A stretch of 64,000 nt of DNA from Toxonevra muliebris (taxonomy: Eukaryota > Arthropoda > Insecta > Diptera > Pallopteridae), in assembly GCA_963691655.1 (NCBI GenBank), contig CAVNUY010000004.1:62001-126000 (forward strand), given 5' to 3'. This document shows, in pieces, positions 1-10,705 of this stretch. Position 1 is the first letter of the stretch, and each line of letters opens with the position of its first letter. A program made the position numbers and the translations under genes. Below the pieces are notes generated by a model. It was given only the letters and a program-made list of their open reading frames with translations. It searched no databases and was not told where the DNA came from.

Positions 1-459
1 TTGCTGGTTCTGGTAGAATAATTTTTCGTTTCTGTTGAATTGAGTGTTGTGTGATTTTCTTTCATTTGATTCTTTATGTCATCTTAGTCTTTTTCTATAT
101 ACGAATAATTTTTGTTTTTGTGTGTCTAATATTTCTATTGGTGTTTCTCTACGTTTAGTTATGATGTTGTGTAAGTGTTTTACTATTTTTGTTACTTATT
201 TCCTTTAATATGTTGACTTAATCTTCCAATGTTGCTTCTTATGTTGTTGATTTTGTTTTCAATTTTCATTTGCCAGTTTTGTTGTATGTATGTAATTTGT
301 TCTTCATTTAAACTTTATAAAAAAAAAAAAACAAAAATCCGTACAATTCATTATCTTAAATCTATATATATCAATAAGTTTAAAGAACATACGGCTTTAA
401 CACATTATGTTGCCAGTCGGAAGATTGATTTTTCTTTTTTGTTTTACTTTTTCTTATAT
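1..459. other. AT-rich sequence, no gene recognised
   Basis: T-rich low-complexity DNA downstream of the 3' end of the LINE remnant. The open frame at 229-486 on the plus strand is dominated by Leu, Phe, Ile and Lys from AT-rich composition and shows no domain. I see no promoter or RNA gene here. Confidence 0.5.
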
Positions 460-1243
460 TTAATTGTAATTAAATTCTTCAATTAAGTGCTTTGTGTATT
501 CTAGACTTTTTGTGATAAAGATAATTAGTATTTGCCAATTAACAAATGTTCCATTTAACAAGCTAATAATTTCATCTTCTCTAAGTAATGTTTTACCTAG
601 TAAATTATATAGTATTTCTTTTATAATGGGGCATGTGCCTAGGAAATGTTGTATATTTTCTAATTCATTTCGATTGCATAATGAGCAAAGTTTTGACATA
701 TTATCGTTAAACCTGTTGCCATTCAGTTCAATTAGATCGCTGCCTGCTTTGAATATCCACATTATGTCCCTTTGTTTATTTTCATCTATCATATGAAGCT
801 GCTCTACAGTGGGGTTCAATTTTTTGTAAAATCTGTTTGTTACTTCACTTTTTCTTATCCATTCAGTGTAATGTTTCAAGCATCTTTATTCTTTTCTCAT
901 TCCACTCTCTTTTATTACTGTTTACGTCAGTCCACCTTATGTTATGTTCTCTTCCAATGTTGTTAATCTCCTTCACACATAGAAATTTACGCTGTAACAG
1001 TTTTTTTGTTAATTGATGTGGCAGTCGCTTTCTATCATATTCATACATAGTTTTCATTACGTACCTTAAGTGTAGATCAAGTGTGTAAAGATACCCTTTT
1101 ACTGCTCCTGTTTCTACCATCAATATGTATGTAGGTGTGAAGCTAGGCAGTTTAAGTATTTTTTTAATAAAATAAAGTTGTAATTTATCCATCTTTTCAA
1201 ATTGTGTGAACCCCCAAACTTGCGCCCCATAGCACTTTGACAC
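460..1243 (-). pseudogene. LINE pol C-terminal region with CCHC-like knuckle
   Basis: Two overlapping minus-strand frames (1243-863 and 879-460) form one ancestral C-terminal region. The first reads YGAQVWGF followed by a helical segment typical of the part of LINE proteins after the RT. The second contains CSLCNRNELENIQHFLGTC, a C-x2-C...H-x4-C knuckle found near the C-terminus of many LINEs. A frameshift near 870 separates them. The conserved order supports one decayed element rather than two genes. Confidence 0.65.
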
Positions 1244-1439
1244 ATTGATACATTTTGCCTCGCTAAAAACTAAACCACGTCATGTTTATACAATTCTTCG
1301 CAAATAAGTATCGTATTTCAATATGTTTCTTGAACACCATTTTAGGTGTTAATGTAACACCAAGATAGCAATATTCGCTTGCAATATTTATTAGATTTCC
1401 ATTGAAATGACAATACTTTCAATAAACTTCACTAGTTTC

Positions 1440-1860
1440 ATCGATACGCCCATTGTGTACAATTTATATATTAGTGCACTTCGGGAAACTTTATCAAAAG
1501 CGGCCTTGAAGTCCACGAAAAATCCATACGTTTTTTTGTTTTCGCGGAAATTCCAAAGTTTTTTCTGAATCCAGCTTGAAATTCATTTAAAATATTATGG
1601 TTATCTACCAAATCACCAAGTCGTTCATTTAATATTCCCATCATCACCTTTGCTATGTAATTCATAAACGAAATGGTAGTTTTTTGGTAACGCATTGTCG
1701 CCTTTTTTAAATATTGAAATCATTTCCACTCTCAAACAATATATTAAATGAATTTGCCATTTCTTCCAAAAACTCGTAAGGTGCATTTTTTATAAATTCG
1801 TAAGTAACTCTATCCACTCCTGGCGCTTTATTAACCTTTGTTTTAGATAGCACTTTTTTA
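1440..1860 (-). pseudogene. LINE reverse transcriptase remnant
   Basis: On the minus strand I read LNEFQAGFRKN (an RT fingers-type motif) and, after a frame break, FVDFKAAFDKVSR, the Asp-containing motif A of LINE reverse transcriptases. The block upstream of it (FMNYIAKVMMGILNERLGDL) fits the typical conserved stretch before QAGFR. The FADD-type catalytic motif cannot be found between 1260 and 1440, where several stops occur. The copy therefore keeps recognisable homology but no function. Confidence 0.65.
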
Positions 1861-2270
1861 TCTCCGCCACCGATATTTCTTTAACCATTTCAATATTCTG
1901 CTAGAGCATAGGAGCGTATTGCATATTTAGTGAATTTTGCTGTGGGTTCAAAAGTTTACAAAAGCATATTTTGAGTTCTAACCGAAACACCTATTGGCTG
2001 TGTCATAGTTTGACATCTAATTTCTTTTGCAACTCTCCACCAATCTTTGCTGTCTTTGATTGAGTTTATTTTGTCATGCAGTTGTTTTATATTCTCGCAG
2101 CCATTCAAAGGAGAGTTTTCGTATACTGAAACATTTCGTACTAATCGATCTACTATTGCGGGTGTAATTTATTTTTTTTTTTGCCTTCATTGAAATGAAC
2201 TTTCTTGATCATATCTGTTAAATCTTTTAACTGCAAGACCCCTTTTTGTTGCTTTTCTATTGCTAACCTA

Positions 2271-3064
2271 TTACTCAATTTTGCCTGGTACACTTCTTTG
2301 CTTGCTTAGGCACCAGATTAGATTCAAATCCCGTAGTATCATGAATTTGCATATTAATAGATAATACAGTGGGGAGATAGTCTGACCATATCTGTTCCTC
2401 GACCATGAAACTTCTAACGTTATGCAGCAACTCCTGTGACACATATGTCGTTTACCGACTCTGCTAATAAAAGTGAATTCTCCTTCAAGATCTCCTTTCG
2501 TCATGCCATTAACTATTACAAAACCATAATCATAACAGAATTGTATGAATTCTCTACTTCTAGCATTAATTACGACATCCCCTGATTTTCTTTCATCTGC
2601 AGCTGTCGTGAAAGTTGCCTTACACAAACCATCTATATTTTTTAGCAATGCGCCTATTCTAATATTTAAATTATCGCATTTATAAAATCATGCTTTTAAA
2701 AGACGGATTTTAACGTATTGAAATCCTCTTTCCACACCGAACATCTCATGTACATCGGAACTATTGTGCATTGTTGTGTTTTTGTTGTATCTACTCCATC
2801 TAAATGTTGAAATTGACATTGAACTCCAAGTTTAGACAATCCTTCTTTTATTCCATACAAACATCCAGCGATAGATCTTCCTTTCACATTTATTTTTATT
2901 GCAGGTTTCCAGACTATATCGAAACCCATAAAGTACTTATTAAAGTTTTCCGTTTTTTCTTTGCAAACATGTGTTTTTAGTAATACGAAAACATCATATG
3001 TTTTTACGTAATTGAAGAATTCATTAAATAACAATTTATTCTCTAGGCCATGTATGTTATACTA
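2271..3064 (-). pseudogene. LINE APE-type endonuclease remnant
   Basis: The minus-strand frame starting near 3061 reads YNIHGLENKL, which resembles the N-terminal motif of LINE endonucleases, followed by VFVLLKTHV, where the catalytic Glu of this family would normally follow (here the residue is Lys). A second frame (2648-2271) carries SREFIQFCYDYGFVIVNGMT and GEFTFISRVG, resembling the C-terminal half of the domain. A frame break lies between 2648 and 2696. The enzyme family nicks target DNA for target-primed reverse transcription; this copy cannot do so because it is broken and lacks key residues. Confidence 0.65.
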
Positions 3065-3599
3065 TTATATTCTAAGTTTACATTGTTTTGTTTCACATTT
3101 CTTCCTACAGTTTATATTTAAATTATTTTCCTTCTCAGTATAATTTTCAACAGAAGTATAATTCTCATTAATATTATTAGTTTCTATCATGACGAAATAG
3201 GTGATAGCAGCGTCAGCTCTGTCTTCTTCTTCTCTAATTTTTTTTATATGAAGATAATCTTAACTGTCAAAATCTTTTCTTTTTTTTTGTTTTCCATGCA
3301 TTTGTTCTTGTGCTTTTGACAATTACGATTTTTAGCAACAACAAAGTAGCGTGTTGTAATTGTTACGTTGTACTTGTTGTAATGCTGCTACCACCATGTT
3401 AAATCCGCCTTGGTTTCTATACTATTATTATTTTTTGTTTTTGATCTGTAAACATTTTAGCTCACGGTATGAGCAAAATTTCAAATGTAAGAATAACTGT
3501 AACGTAAGATGTAAGATAACTGTAACGTCCAGTTTCCCTCTCGCTCGCACTACTGCGCGGCATGACTGTGCTACTCTAAACAACAAAGAGAACAGAGAA
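3065..3599. other. No gene recognised
   Basis: AT-rich DNA between the LINE remnant and the first dispersed repeat. A GC-richer patch lies at about 3530-3570. The frame at 3360-3623 has no recognisable domain and I treat it as fortuitous. Confidence 0.45.
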
Positions 3600-4035
3600 G
3601 AGAAGAAGAGAGGGAGAAATTAAAATACGAGCGGAGTTTGTTTGTTTATGTTTCAATCAATTTACTCACACATATATGTACATATGAAAATAAAATGTGT
3701 GTGTACATTTATTCGTGGCAGAATTATTTGTTGGTGTTAAACGGGTGGAAATCGACTATACCATACAAGCAGAAAAGTCGTCGTAGCAAACACAGGCGTT
3801 TGATAGGTTTTGCATTCGGTTAGTTAGATTGGATTAAAATTAAATATTCTTTAAAATATAAAAACCATAAAAAATGATAAGTGATAAAGAATCTATGTTT
3901 CAATAAATGTATGAACAAAATGTAGTGATAATGATAGCAAACCACGGCATTATAAAAATTTTGCTTTGTACATTAACCTTAGAAAGGTAACATTTTTATT
4001 TATCTATGTAAATAGCAAAAATTCAATTTTCAGGC
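3600..4035 (+). repeat. Inverted-repeat family, arm 1
   Basis: The stretch at about 3600-3760 is the reverse complement of about 24460-24600, and about 3805-4035 is the reverse complement of about 23325-23535. In the second copy these two blocks are separated by a LINE insertion with loss of about 45 bp of target. The family is unclassified. The frame at 3638-3823 is a shadow of the repeat, not a gene. Confidence 0.75.
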
Positions 4036-4300
4036 AACGTTATGTAAAATTTTCACATGTTACCACGTTTATATCAACTCGCTTTCAATGGTATCTGTCT
4101 GTCTGTCAGTCTGTTCGGTACAAATTTTGCAATCGATTTTAAACTAACTTCCTAGCTAGAGACTTGAATATAATTCAAAACTGGAAGACAATGCAATATG
4201 AAGTATCAAAAATATATATAAATATAATAATATTTATTTAAAATATAAGCATCGGAAGTTTTTCAATTATTTTCATTGATCAAAGCATTGCATTCATCTT
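4036..4300 (+). repeat. Dispersed repeat shared with 24.7-25.1 and 55.6-55.7 kb
   Basis: About 4060-4150, including a GTCTGTCTGTCAGTCTG run, is the reverse complement of about 55640-55720. About 4155-4235 is the reverse complement of about 24985-25060, and about 4265-4300 matches about 24710-24750 inverted. The pieces are not collinear between copies, so the family is rearranged. No coding potential is seen. Confidence 0.6.
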
Positions 4301-4515
4301 TGTAAAATTCATTGCTTTTGCGGGAGTAGGATATATGTATATGTGTATACATACACAAATTAAAAGACAAATGAGAGAGAGAAGATATAAGCAGAGAACA
4401 AAAACAAACAATAACAATTTTTGCTGGAATCGAAACAAAAAATCGTAGAAACCAGCAACGAGATGCAATACCAATGGCTTGACAGCGACGGCTGTCGACA
4501 CATCCAGCGGACAAA

Positions 4516-4870
4516 ATGTATGAATGGATGAGTTTGACGTGTTTGATAAAACAAATATTTAACATTTCTTTTGGCAAATAACATTCAGCATTTACAGTAT
4601 TTATCTACAAATATGTAAACGCTTGGTTGCGGTTTTGTATATTTCATTTAAGTACTTTTGAATCTTTTTCTACTGATTTCATGAATTGTTATATACTATT
4701 TTCAACATTTTACCTAAATGTATGTAAATAAGTATATTTAGGTAAAATGTTGAAATATATTTAGCTAAAATGTTGCAAGTTTTCATATTTCATATACTTA
4801 TAAATAAATGATCCTCCTTGTACATTTTGTTAAATTCATACCAACAAATCTTTGTCTTACTTAATTGTTT
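4516..4870 (+). repeat. Direct repeat of 9420-9780
   Basis: From TGTATGAATGGATGAGTTTG onward this stretch matches 9420-9780 with scattered differences and small indels. Part of it (about 4716-4860) is also the left arm of a local inverted repeat. It is non-coding; minus-strand frames here are AT-driven. Confidence 0.7.
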
Positions 4871-5277
4871 GTTTACATGGTTTCATAGCAGCGATATATG
4901 AAATTTAGCATGTATAAGAGAATTAACACTGCATCTCATGTTAAAATCTGATTGTAAAAAAACAAAAGCAAAGAATAAGAAGAGATGTGTTTTTGTTGTT
5001 TTCCCGATAGTTGACGAAAATAAGCCATTACAGAATTTTAAATTTAACATTTTCAATCGTTTTAACATTGCACCTCGTTGTGGTTCTACATTTTGTAACA
5101 GAAATGAAAAAAAAGGCATTTGCCAAATATCATAGTAAGAAGAAGATTGGTTGTTGTGAATGTAAAAAAATGTACAAGGAGGATAATTTATTTAAAAGTT
5201 TATATAATATAAAATATGAAAAGTTCCAACATTTTAGCTAAATATATTCAACATTTTATCTACATATACTTATTTAC
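4716..5277. repeat. Palindromic repeat, arms about 140 bp
   Basis: The left arm at about 4716-4860 and the right arm at about 5136-5276 are imperfect reverse complements, with about 275 bp between them. Both include the TTTAGCTAAAATGTT-type motif and a TCCTTGTACATTTT-type motif. The arrangement resembles a foldback element. The right arm also extends the homology to 9780-9838. Confidence 0.65.
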
Positions 5278-5279
5278 AA

Positions 5280-5590
5280 AAAAACGTGGGTCGCATGCAA
5301 TATGAAATTGATAGATGAATAGTTCACTTAAGACGCTACCAATTTTACCTCTATCCATAAGCGTCCCATGCTTTTCGATTTAAATCATGCAAATATTTTC
5401 AGACCTACTAAAATTCATAATTACATATTTTCAAGACAATCTGTATGGGGTTATGAATCTGTATGGTGTTATAAATATGTATGGGGCAAGAAAAAATTAT
5501 TTTATACTTTTTAGTCCGTTTTAAAAAAGTGGTATATTAAAAAATTTTTTTTATTTAAATTATTTTTCTAAAAAAATTTCAAATCCACAG
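5280..5590 (+). repeat. Dispersed repeat, copy 1 (partner at 16.7-17.0 kb)
   Basis: 5380-5570 matches 16790-16975 in direct orientation, but the adjoining 5283-5373 matches 16697-16789 in inverted orientation. The flipped block is bordered by inverted AACGTGGG/GCGTCCCA-type ends. No coding potential is seen. Confidence 0.65.
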
Positions 5591-5792
5591 GAAGAAAAAC
5601 TTAAAGCGCGGAAAAAAGATGCAATTGCAGCTGCGTATATGCGAGCATATAGTGCCCGATGCATTGAGTAAAAGAAAAATAATGCAACTACAACATATCA
5701 GCCCTATTCACGATTTGGTGCATCACAACAACAAATATGTGCAATATGGAATAAAAATTTGCATTTGCAATTTATGGTGAATTGGGTTATTA
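5576..5792 (+). repeat. Inverted-repeat family, inner part of arm 1
   Basis: This stretch is the reverse complement of about 22675-23090 once the SINE-like insert at 22757-22901 is removed. It runs up to the TA dinucleotide where the Tc1-like element inserted, and resumes at 6852. Confidence 0.75.
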
Positions 5793-6851
5793 AGGAGTAA
5801 GATTGAAAAAATTTATCAAAGAATTGAAGGTCTGCCGCAAACTGTTACCAATGTCATTAAACAGTTTCAGGAGAATTTGACCATCGATAGGAAACCTGGT
5901 TCGGGAAGAAAACAAGGACCATATGATATTGGGAAAGCCAAGAAAATAGAAAGCATATTGAAAAGATCTCCAAACACATCTGGTAGAAAAGCTGCCCGAT
6001 TAGCCCAGTGCTCTGGCTATTTGGTGCGAAAAGTTAAAGTCAACGCAGGTTTGAAAACATACAAAGTCCAAAAAGATTTGACGCCAAAAGTAGGGCTCGG
6101 AAATTAAAATCGAATTTCATACAAAAATATTCATGTTGTATAATGGTCGACGAAACGTATGTACTGGCAGATTTTACGCAGCTTCCGGGTCAAAATTTTT
6201 ATGTTGCTGATGCTCGAGAAAATGTCGAAGAACAATTTAGAATCCAAAAGCAGACAAAATTTCTTAAAAAGTTCCTGGTATGGCAAGCTATATGCAGTTG
6301 CGGCAAAAAAAGCAAGTCATTTGTTACAGTGAGCTCTATAAATACCGAAATATACATCAAAGTATGTTTGAAAAAAAGACTTCTTCCTTTCATAAGAGAG
6401 CACAATGTGTCCACATATTTTTGGCCTGATTTGGCATCATGTCACTACGGTAAGAAAGCTCTGGAGTGGTACCAAAGTAATAACATAGTTTTTGTACCAA
6501 GAGAGGCCAATCCTCCAAATTGTCGCGAGCAAAGACCAGCGGAGAGATATTGGGCTCTTGTGAAAATAAACTTAAAGAGCACAAAAAAAGTGTCCCAAAA
6601 TATCGAAGATTTTAAAAGGAAATGGGAAAACTGTTTCAAAAAGGTGTCTGAAACAACTATCAAATCTCTAATGGAAGGATTACCAAAAAGGTCCACGAGT
6701 TCATAAATATTGGTTAGAACTATAAAAGTTATATTTTTCTGTAATTTGTAAAATATTATCAATTAAATAAAAGAACAATCAAAACTCTAAGACAAACCGT
6801 TTAAAAATTATTGAATTTTATATATGTTAAGATTTTTTCGATCTCACTCCT
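5793..6851 (+). mobile_element. Tc1/mariner-superfamily element, copy A
   Basis: The ends are inverted: AGGAGTAAGATTGAAAAAAT on the left and, reversed, AGGAGTGAGATCGAAAAAAT on the right. TA dinucleotides flank it (5791-5792 and 6852-6853). The inverted relative at 22.68 kb has the same flank with a single TA and no insert, an empty-site relative. The transposase begins almost at the left TIR, so its 5' part was deleted. A second copy lies at 39456-40345. Confidence 0.85.
5826..6706 (+). pseudogene. Tc1-like transposase (DD37E-type), frameshifted
   Basis: The family cuts and pastes DNA at TA sites. The first frame (ending at 6107) carries a helix-turn-helix-like region with GSGRKQGPYD and a paired-type ARLAQCSG segment. 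After a frameshift near 6100 a second frame (6143-6706, 187 aa) carries the catalytic core: MVDETYV with the first Asp, WPDLASCHYG with the second, and RPAERYWALVK with Glu. I count 37 residues between the second Asp and the Glu, matching the DD37E layout rather than DD34E. The N-terminal start is missing because the left TIR joins the coding region directly. Not functional as it stands, but the TIRs could respond to a transposase supplied in trans. Confidence 0.8.
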
Positions 6852-6853
6852 TA

Positions 6854-7335
6854 TATATAAAAGATAATGATATCTAATAAATTTTTAAGTTTATAAAAGA
6901 ATTGTTTTAGTTTGAATTATTTACATCAAATCCCTATATATGGCTATACATATGTGAGCTTATGTATATGGCATTCAGTTGTCTTAACTGTTTACACATC
7001 AAATATCTTGCGTGCCTTGCACACGTCCATTGTTTTTTATTTTTTTTGACATATTATTCTTATAATTGATCTTTTGATCATTGACTTTACTAATTATATG
7101 ATTATACTCAATACTAATATTTTCCATAATCTCACCCTCATAGAGCTCATTAATTATATCTTTGATTTCCACAGACTAGTTCGTTACTGCTATTCCAGCG
7201 AAACCATTTTTCTACTATTTTCAGCTCGTCGTTCCGTACCGTCACTCGATGTCTTTTGGTTTATATTTCGGTAAATAAATTGTAAAATTCTTGTCGATAT
7301 CGTGTCTTTATTTGTTCTAATTTTGTTGCTTTGTA
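6854..7335. other. Unclassified flank, contiguous with 9025-9420 before hAT insertion
   Basis: The first ~40 bp continue the repeat arm matching 22.63-22.68 kb. The rest shows no recognised domain; the plus-strand frame at 7074-7274 lacks any motif. The 8-bp duplication around 7344-9016 shows this DNA was once joined directly to 9025. Confidence 0.5.
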
Positions 7336-7343
7336 GTAGCATC

Positions 7344-9016
7344 TAGTGTCCGACCGATTATTCGGTTTCGGTTCTTCGGCCTAAAATTGCACCTTCGGCA
7401 AAAAGTGGCCGAAGTTTTGGCCGAAGTATTTGCCGAAGCCGAAGATTATAAGCATTTTATTTTATAATAATTTTTACTATAGATTGGCAGTAAAAATTTA
7501 TACAAATAAATAAATATGAAGTGTTTATATAAAGTATTTACATTACAATTTCTGTGTTATATTTTCTCCGTTTGCTTGTTCCATTTTTAATTTTGAAGTA
7601 ATCCACAGATTTACAACCGTACAAACAGTAATCAGTGCTTTTTTTTTAACGAACAACCTGCTGGAGCTACTACAATAAGAGGCTGCAGAAGCAAGCCAAA
7701 CCTTTTTACTTTTTAAGGAAGACTTGAAGCGTATTGAAAAGAAGCGTCAATTGTTAGAGAAGCCAACACAGTGCTTCACTTTTATTTTTGGCTTTCAAGT
7801 AGGTCAAAAAAATTGAAAAATGTTTTGACTAAAATCGCTCTAAAATATATGTGTAAAGGGATCCTTTGAAATTCACAGTCGACTGAAAGTTACAGGCCCT
7901 GATACAGCAGTCATGCATATTTGAACTTTAAAACTAATTTTTCTCAAAACAGCATTTTTCGAAATGGCTGCCATGATCCAAAACTAATGAACTGATTGCG
8001 CATAAATTTTAATCGTATCTTCAATGGATCTGTAGTTTTACTCCGTCCGAACCAGGATCATTGTGATATCTCTCAATGTGTTTTATTTGAATTTAAATAG
8101 TTAAAAAAAATGACAAAAATCAAATACTTATTTTCAAAACTAGATAGATACAAACTTTTAATGACTTAACTTAACAATAAAACTATCCCAAAAATTGAAT
8201 TTTCAATAGTTTTTTGTTACTACATTTTATCACATTGTTTATGGAATTTCCTCAGCTTTTAAAAAAAGTGCATTAGTTATGTGTTATTATGATGTTAGCG
8301 ACAGTTAAAGTCAAAATTTGTCAAAAACAGCAAAATTAATTATTTTGTTTGAATTTGAGATAAAAATAAAAAAAATAAATAAAATACTTCCCGTCATACT
8401 AACCAGATAAAATAACTAGCTGTGAGTAGCTAGGAATTTAATTTAAGATTATTCAATAAAAAATACTTTTAGGCATTCAACTTTTCCGGCTTCATAAAAC
8501 CACACCCATTAAATTTTTTAGGGTTTTGAGATCAGATTTATGCTTTTTACATTAAAATTTATCAATCCCAATTTTTTTTAAATCAATCAAAAATTTTGGA
8601 ACTAGAGGGTTCTGGTTCCGGCTACAGGTCTATCGATTAATATTCAATCTTTGATTTTAGATAAGCAGAATCATGGCAGCCATCGGACAACTTTTTTTTT
8701 GGCACAGGTTTCTGTGAATGACAGTCGTTCTACAGATATATAGTTGATGTTACTGTATATTTTGACGTTAACAAATTTTTAAATGATTCTTGAAATAAAT
8801 AATATTTGTCAGCTCCTTCGACAGTGAACAGTTATTTGGTGTTATTTGGAGTATCTACTATTTATATTTTTCTGTATATGTTTGCAAATATGTACATAGG
8901 TAAAAAATATTTACTTTCAAATTTTTATTTTTTATATTTTAAAAATCCTTCGTTCTTCGGCTGAAGGTTAGATGAAGTTCGGCTTCGGCCAAAAAATCAC
9001 CTTCGGTCGGACACTA
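7344..9016. mobile_element. Non-autonomous hAT-type element
   Basis: The 1673-bp element is bounded by TAGTGTCCGACCGA on the left and its reverse complement on the right (TCGGTCGGACACTA). Perfect 8-bp target duplications GTAGCATC flank it at 7336-7343 and 9017-9024. Both subterminal regions are dense in GGCCGAAG/TTCGGTTTCGG motifs, as in hAT elements whose ends bind transposase at repeated sites. The interior is AT-rich with no transposase frame, so it would depend on an autonomous relative. The 8-bp duplication and TIR sequence make hAT the best fit. Confidence 0.8.
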
Positions 9017-9024
9017 GTAGCATC

Positions 9025-9420
9025 GCATAACATTGCAGTTCATTTCGGTAGTCCAAGTTAAGCGTTACCTGGATTTTCCAGCCTTGGTGGTTGCAGGTTG
9101 TCCTAGCAAAACACGTTTGGTGAATTGGTGTGTAGTAGCGATGTCGGCATCTTGGTCGAGCTGTTCATTCCTCCGCCGTACTCGACCGTCACGACGTTGG
9201 TCCGAGGCCATTCTTGATGAATTTGGAACCTTTTATCACCCATGTGGGGGTTAGCCCTAGTTGGCTAGGGTCTGCATGTTTGCCAAGCACGTGGGTAGTG
9301 ACGCCTCCCTTGAAGTTTAGTTTATAGTATCTTTCTGGAATCAGTTTTCCTTCAGGGTTCACCGTTTTTCATCAGGCATACATTTTTAATTTGTGCCAGC
9401 ATACTAGGCCTTGGAGTCAT
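9025..9420. other. Unclassified GC-richer block
   Basis: The composition differs from the neighbours. A minus-strand frame from about 9210 reads MASDQRRDGRVRRRNEQLDQ and stays open for about 48 codons; I do not recognise it. It may be a decayed retroelement gag because it joins 6854-7335 once the hAT element is removed. Plus-strand frame 9033-9254 is probably its shadow. Confidence 0.35.
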
Positions 9421-9838
9421 GTATGAATGGATGAGTTTGACGTGTTTGATGAAATAAATATTTAACATTTCTTTTAGCAAATAACTTTCAACATTTACAG
9501 TATTTATATATTCTTTATATACAAATATGTAAACGTTTTGTTTTGATTTTATGAATTTTATATAAGTACTTTTAAATCTTTTTCTACTGATTACTTGAAA
9601 TCAAAATGCGAAGAAATATCACTATTTTCAACATTGTACCTAAATATGTGTATGTAAATAAGTATATTTAGCTAAAATGTTAGAACTTTTCATATTTTAT
9701 ATTTTAATATATAAATAAATTATTCTTCTTGTACATTTTTACATCCATAACAACAAATCTTCTTACTATGTATTTGGCAAATGCCTTTATTTCATTTCTG
9801 TTTCAAAATGTAGAATCACAACGAGGTGCAATGTAAAA
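9420..9838 (+). repeat. Dispersed repeat, direct copy of 4516-4870 and 5090-5150
   Basis: Matches 4516-4870 from TGTATGAATGGATGAGTTTG onward. Its distal part (TTTGGCAAATGCC to ACAACGAGGTGCAATGT) is the reverse complement of about 5065-5140. It ends a few bases before the gypsy target duplication at 9855-9859. Confidence 0.7.
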
Positions 9839-9859
9839 ACAGTATTTATTGCGTACCCA

Positions 9860-10686
9860 TATAACGAAGCGTCGTTATAACTGAAATTTATTATTATTTT
9901 TTATTATTTTTTTACTTGCATTCTGAATTTATGCACTTATGTTTAATTATCTATTCTTAGTTTTTCTTTACTTATATTCTACTTAAGTTATTCACCATAA
10001 CTCACGCAGTCATCACAGTTACCCACAGCAATACATCACAACACAAACTCACCACATCACTCGCTGATACACACACACGCAGTCATCACAGTTACCCACA
10101 GCAATACATCACAACACAAACTCACCACATCACTCGCTGATACACACCCACTCAGTCATCACAGTTACCCACAACAATCACATCAGTACGACAGTGACTG
10201 TGATCGTGTGTGGTCATCATCAGTGCAAGATGATGACCATACAGACATCACACTGTTGTAGGTGGCTGTAACGCAAGTAGTTACTACATCGTTGGCAACC
10301 ACCTACAAACATCGCTGTCACACTCACGACGGTGACACAAGTGTGCGCCTGGTCGTAGAGAGTGGGAACTGCTGGCCCCTTTCCCCTCAGACGCCCTGCA
10401 CCTTCCACCGTCACCAACACCATTAAACCATCCACGGTGCCTCATCGATATAAAAGGTCGATGCAACGAGTTTGTCGGGAGAAGTCTATCCAATCTGTCA
10501 GGAGTCTGGCCACGCGTAATCTTTTCTAATCTTATCTTTTTTTCTTTTAATCTTTTCAAATTGTTGAGTTATTTTCCAACAAAATAAATTAATTAATTAT
10601 AACGTTTTCGGAAAAACTATGAGTGTTTATTTTAATTGGCTGGATTACTGGAATCCGCTGAGGTTACCCCGGAAATTGTACGTTTT
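9860..10686 (+). repeat. 5' LTR of gypsy element
   Basis: 827 bp, nearly identical to 15498-16324. It contains about two and a half tandem copies of a ~72-bp unit beginning near CAGTCATCACAGTTACCCAC (10003-10180), a TATA box and a late AATAAA. The minus-strand frames at 10220-10559 recur in the 3' LTR and are by-products of the LTR, not genes. Confidence 0.9.
10449..10456 (+). promoter_or_regulatory. LTR TATA box
   Basis: TATAAAAG follows CATCGA in both LTRs (the second at 16087-16094). Its position, about 235 bp before the LTR end and upstream of AATAAA at 10583-10588, fits the U3/R layout of an LTR promoter. Transcription start is inferred, not shown. Confidence 0.6.
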
Positions 10687-10687
10687 A

Positions 10688-10705
10688 TGGCGCCCGAGCA
10701 GGGAC
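10688..10705 (+). other. Primer binding site (tRNA-Lys type)
   Basis: TGGCGCCCGAGCAGGGAC starts one base after the 5' LTR. It differs by one base from the 18-nt complement of tRNA-Lys3 (A to G at position 11). It would prime minus-strand cDNA synthesis. Confidence 0.8.

Larger units (their letters stand above)
460..3064 (-). mobile_element. Degraded LINE (non-LTR retrotransposon)
   Basis: Read on the minus strand, three blocks lie in the order expected of a LINE pol: APE-type endonuclease (3064-2271), reverse transcriptase (about 1860-1440) and a C-terminal zinc-knuckle region (1243-460). Stops and frameshifts separate the blocks and the RT core is largely lost, so the copy is dead. No ORF1/gag region is visible upstream and the 5' edge lies inside the endonuclease, so the copy is 5'-truncated as is usual for LINEs. 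The clade is uncertain. Confidence 0.75.

Noticed and set aside
229..486. 85-aa plus-strand ORF rich in Leu/Phe/Ile
   Set aside because: Composition follows the T-rich DNA, there is no domain, and it overlaps the tail of the LINE remnant.
10220..10559. Minus-strand ORFs of 71 and 91 aa recurring at 15858-16197
   Set aside because: They lie wholly in the two LTRs, so their repetition reflects the LTR, not a gene pair.
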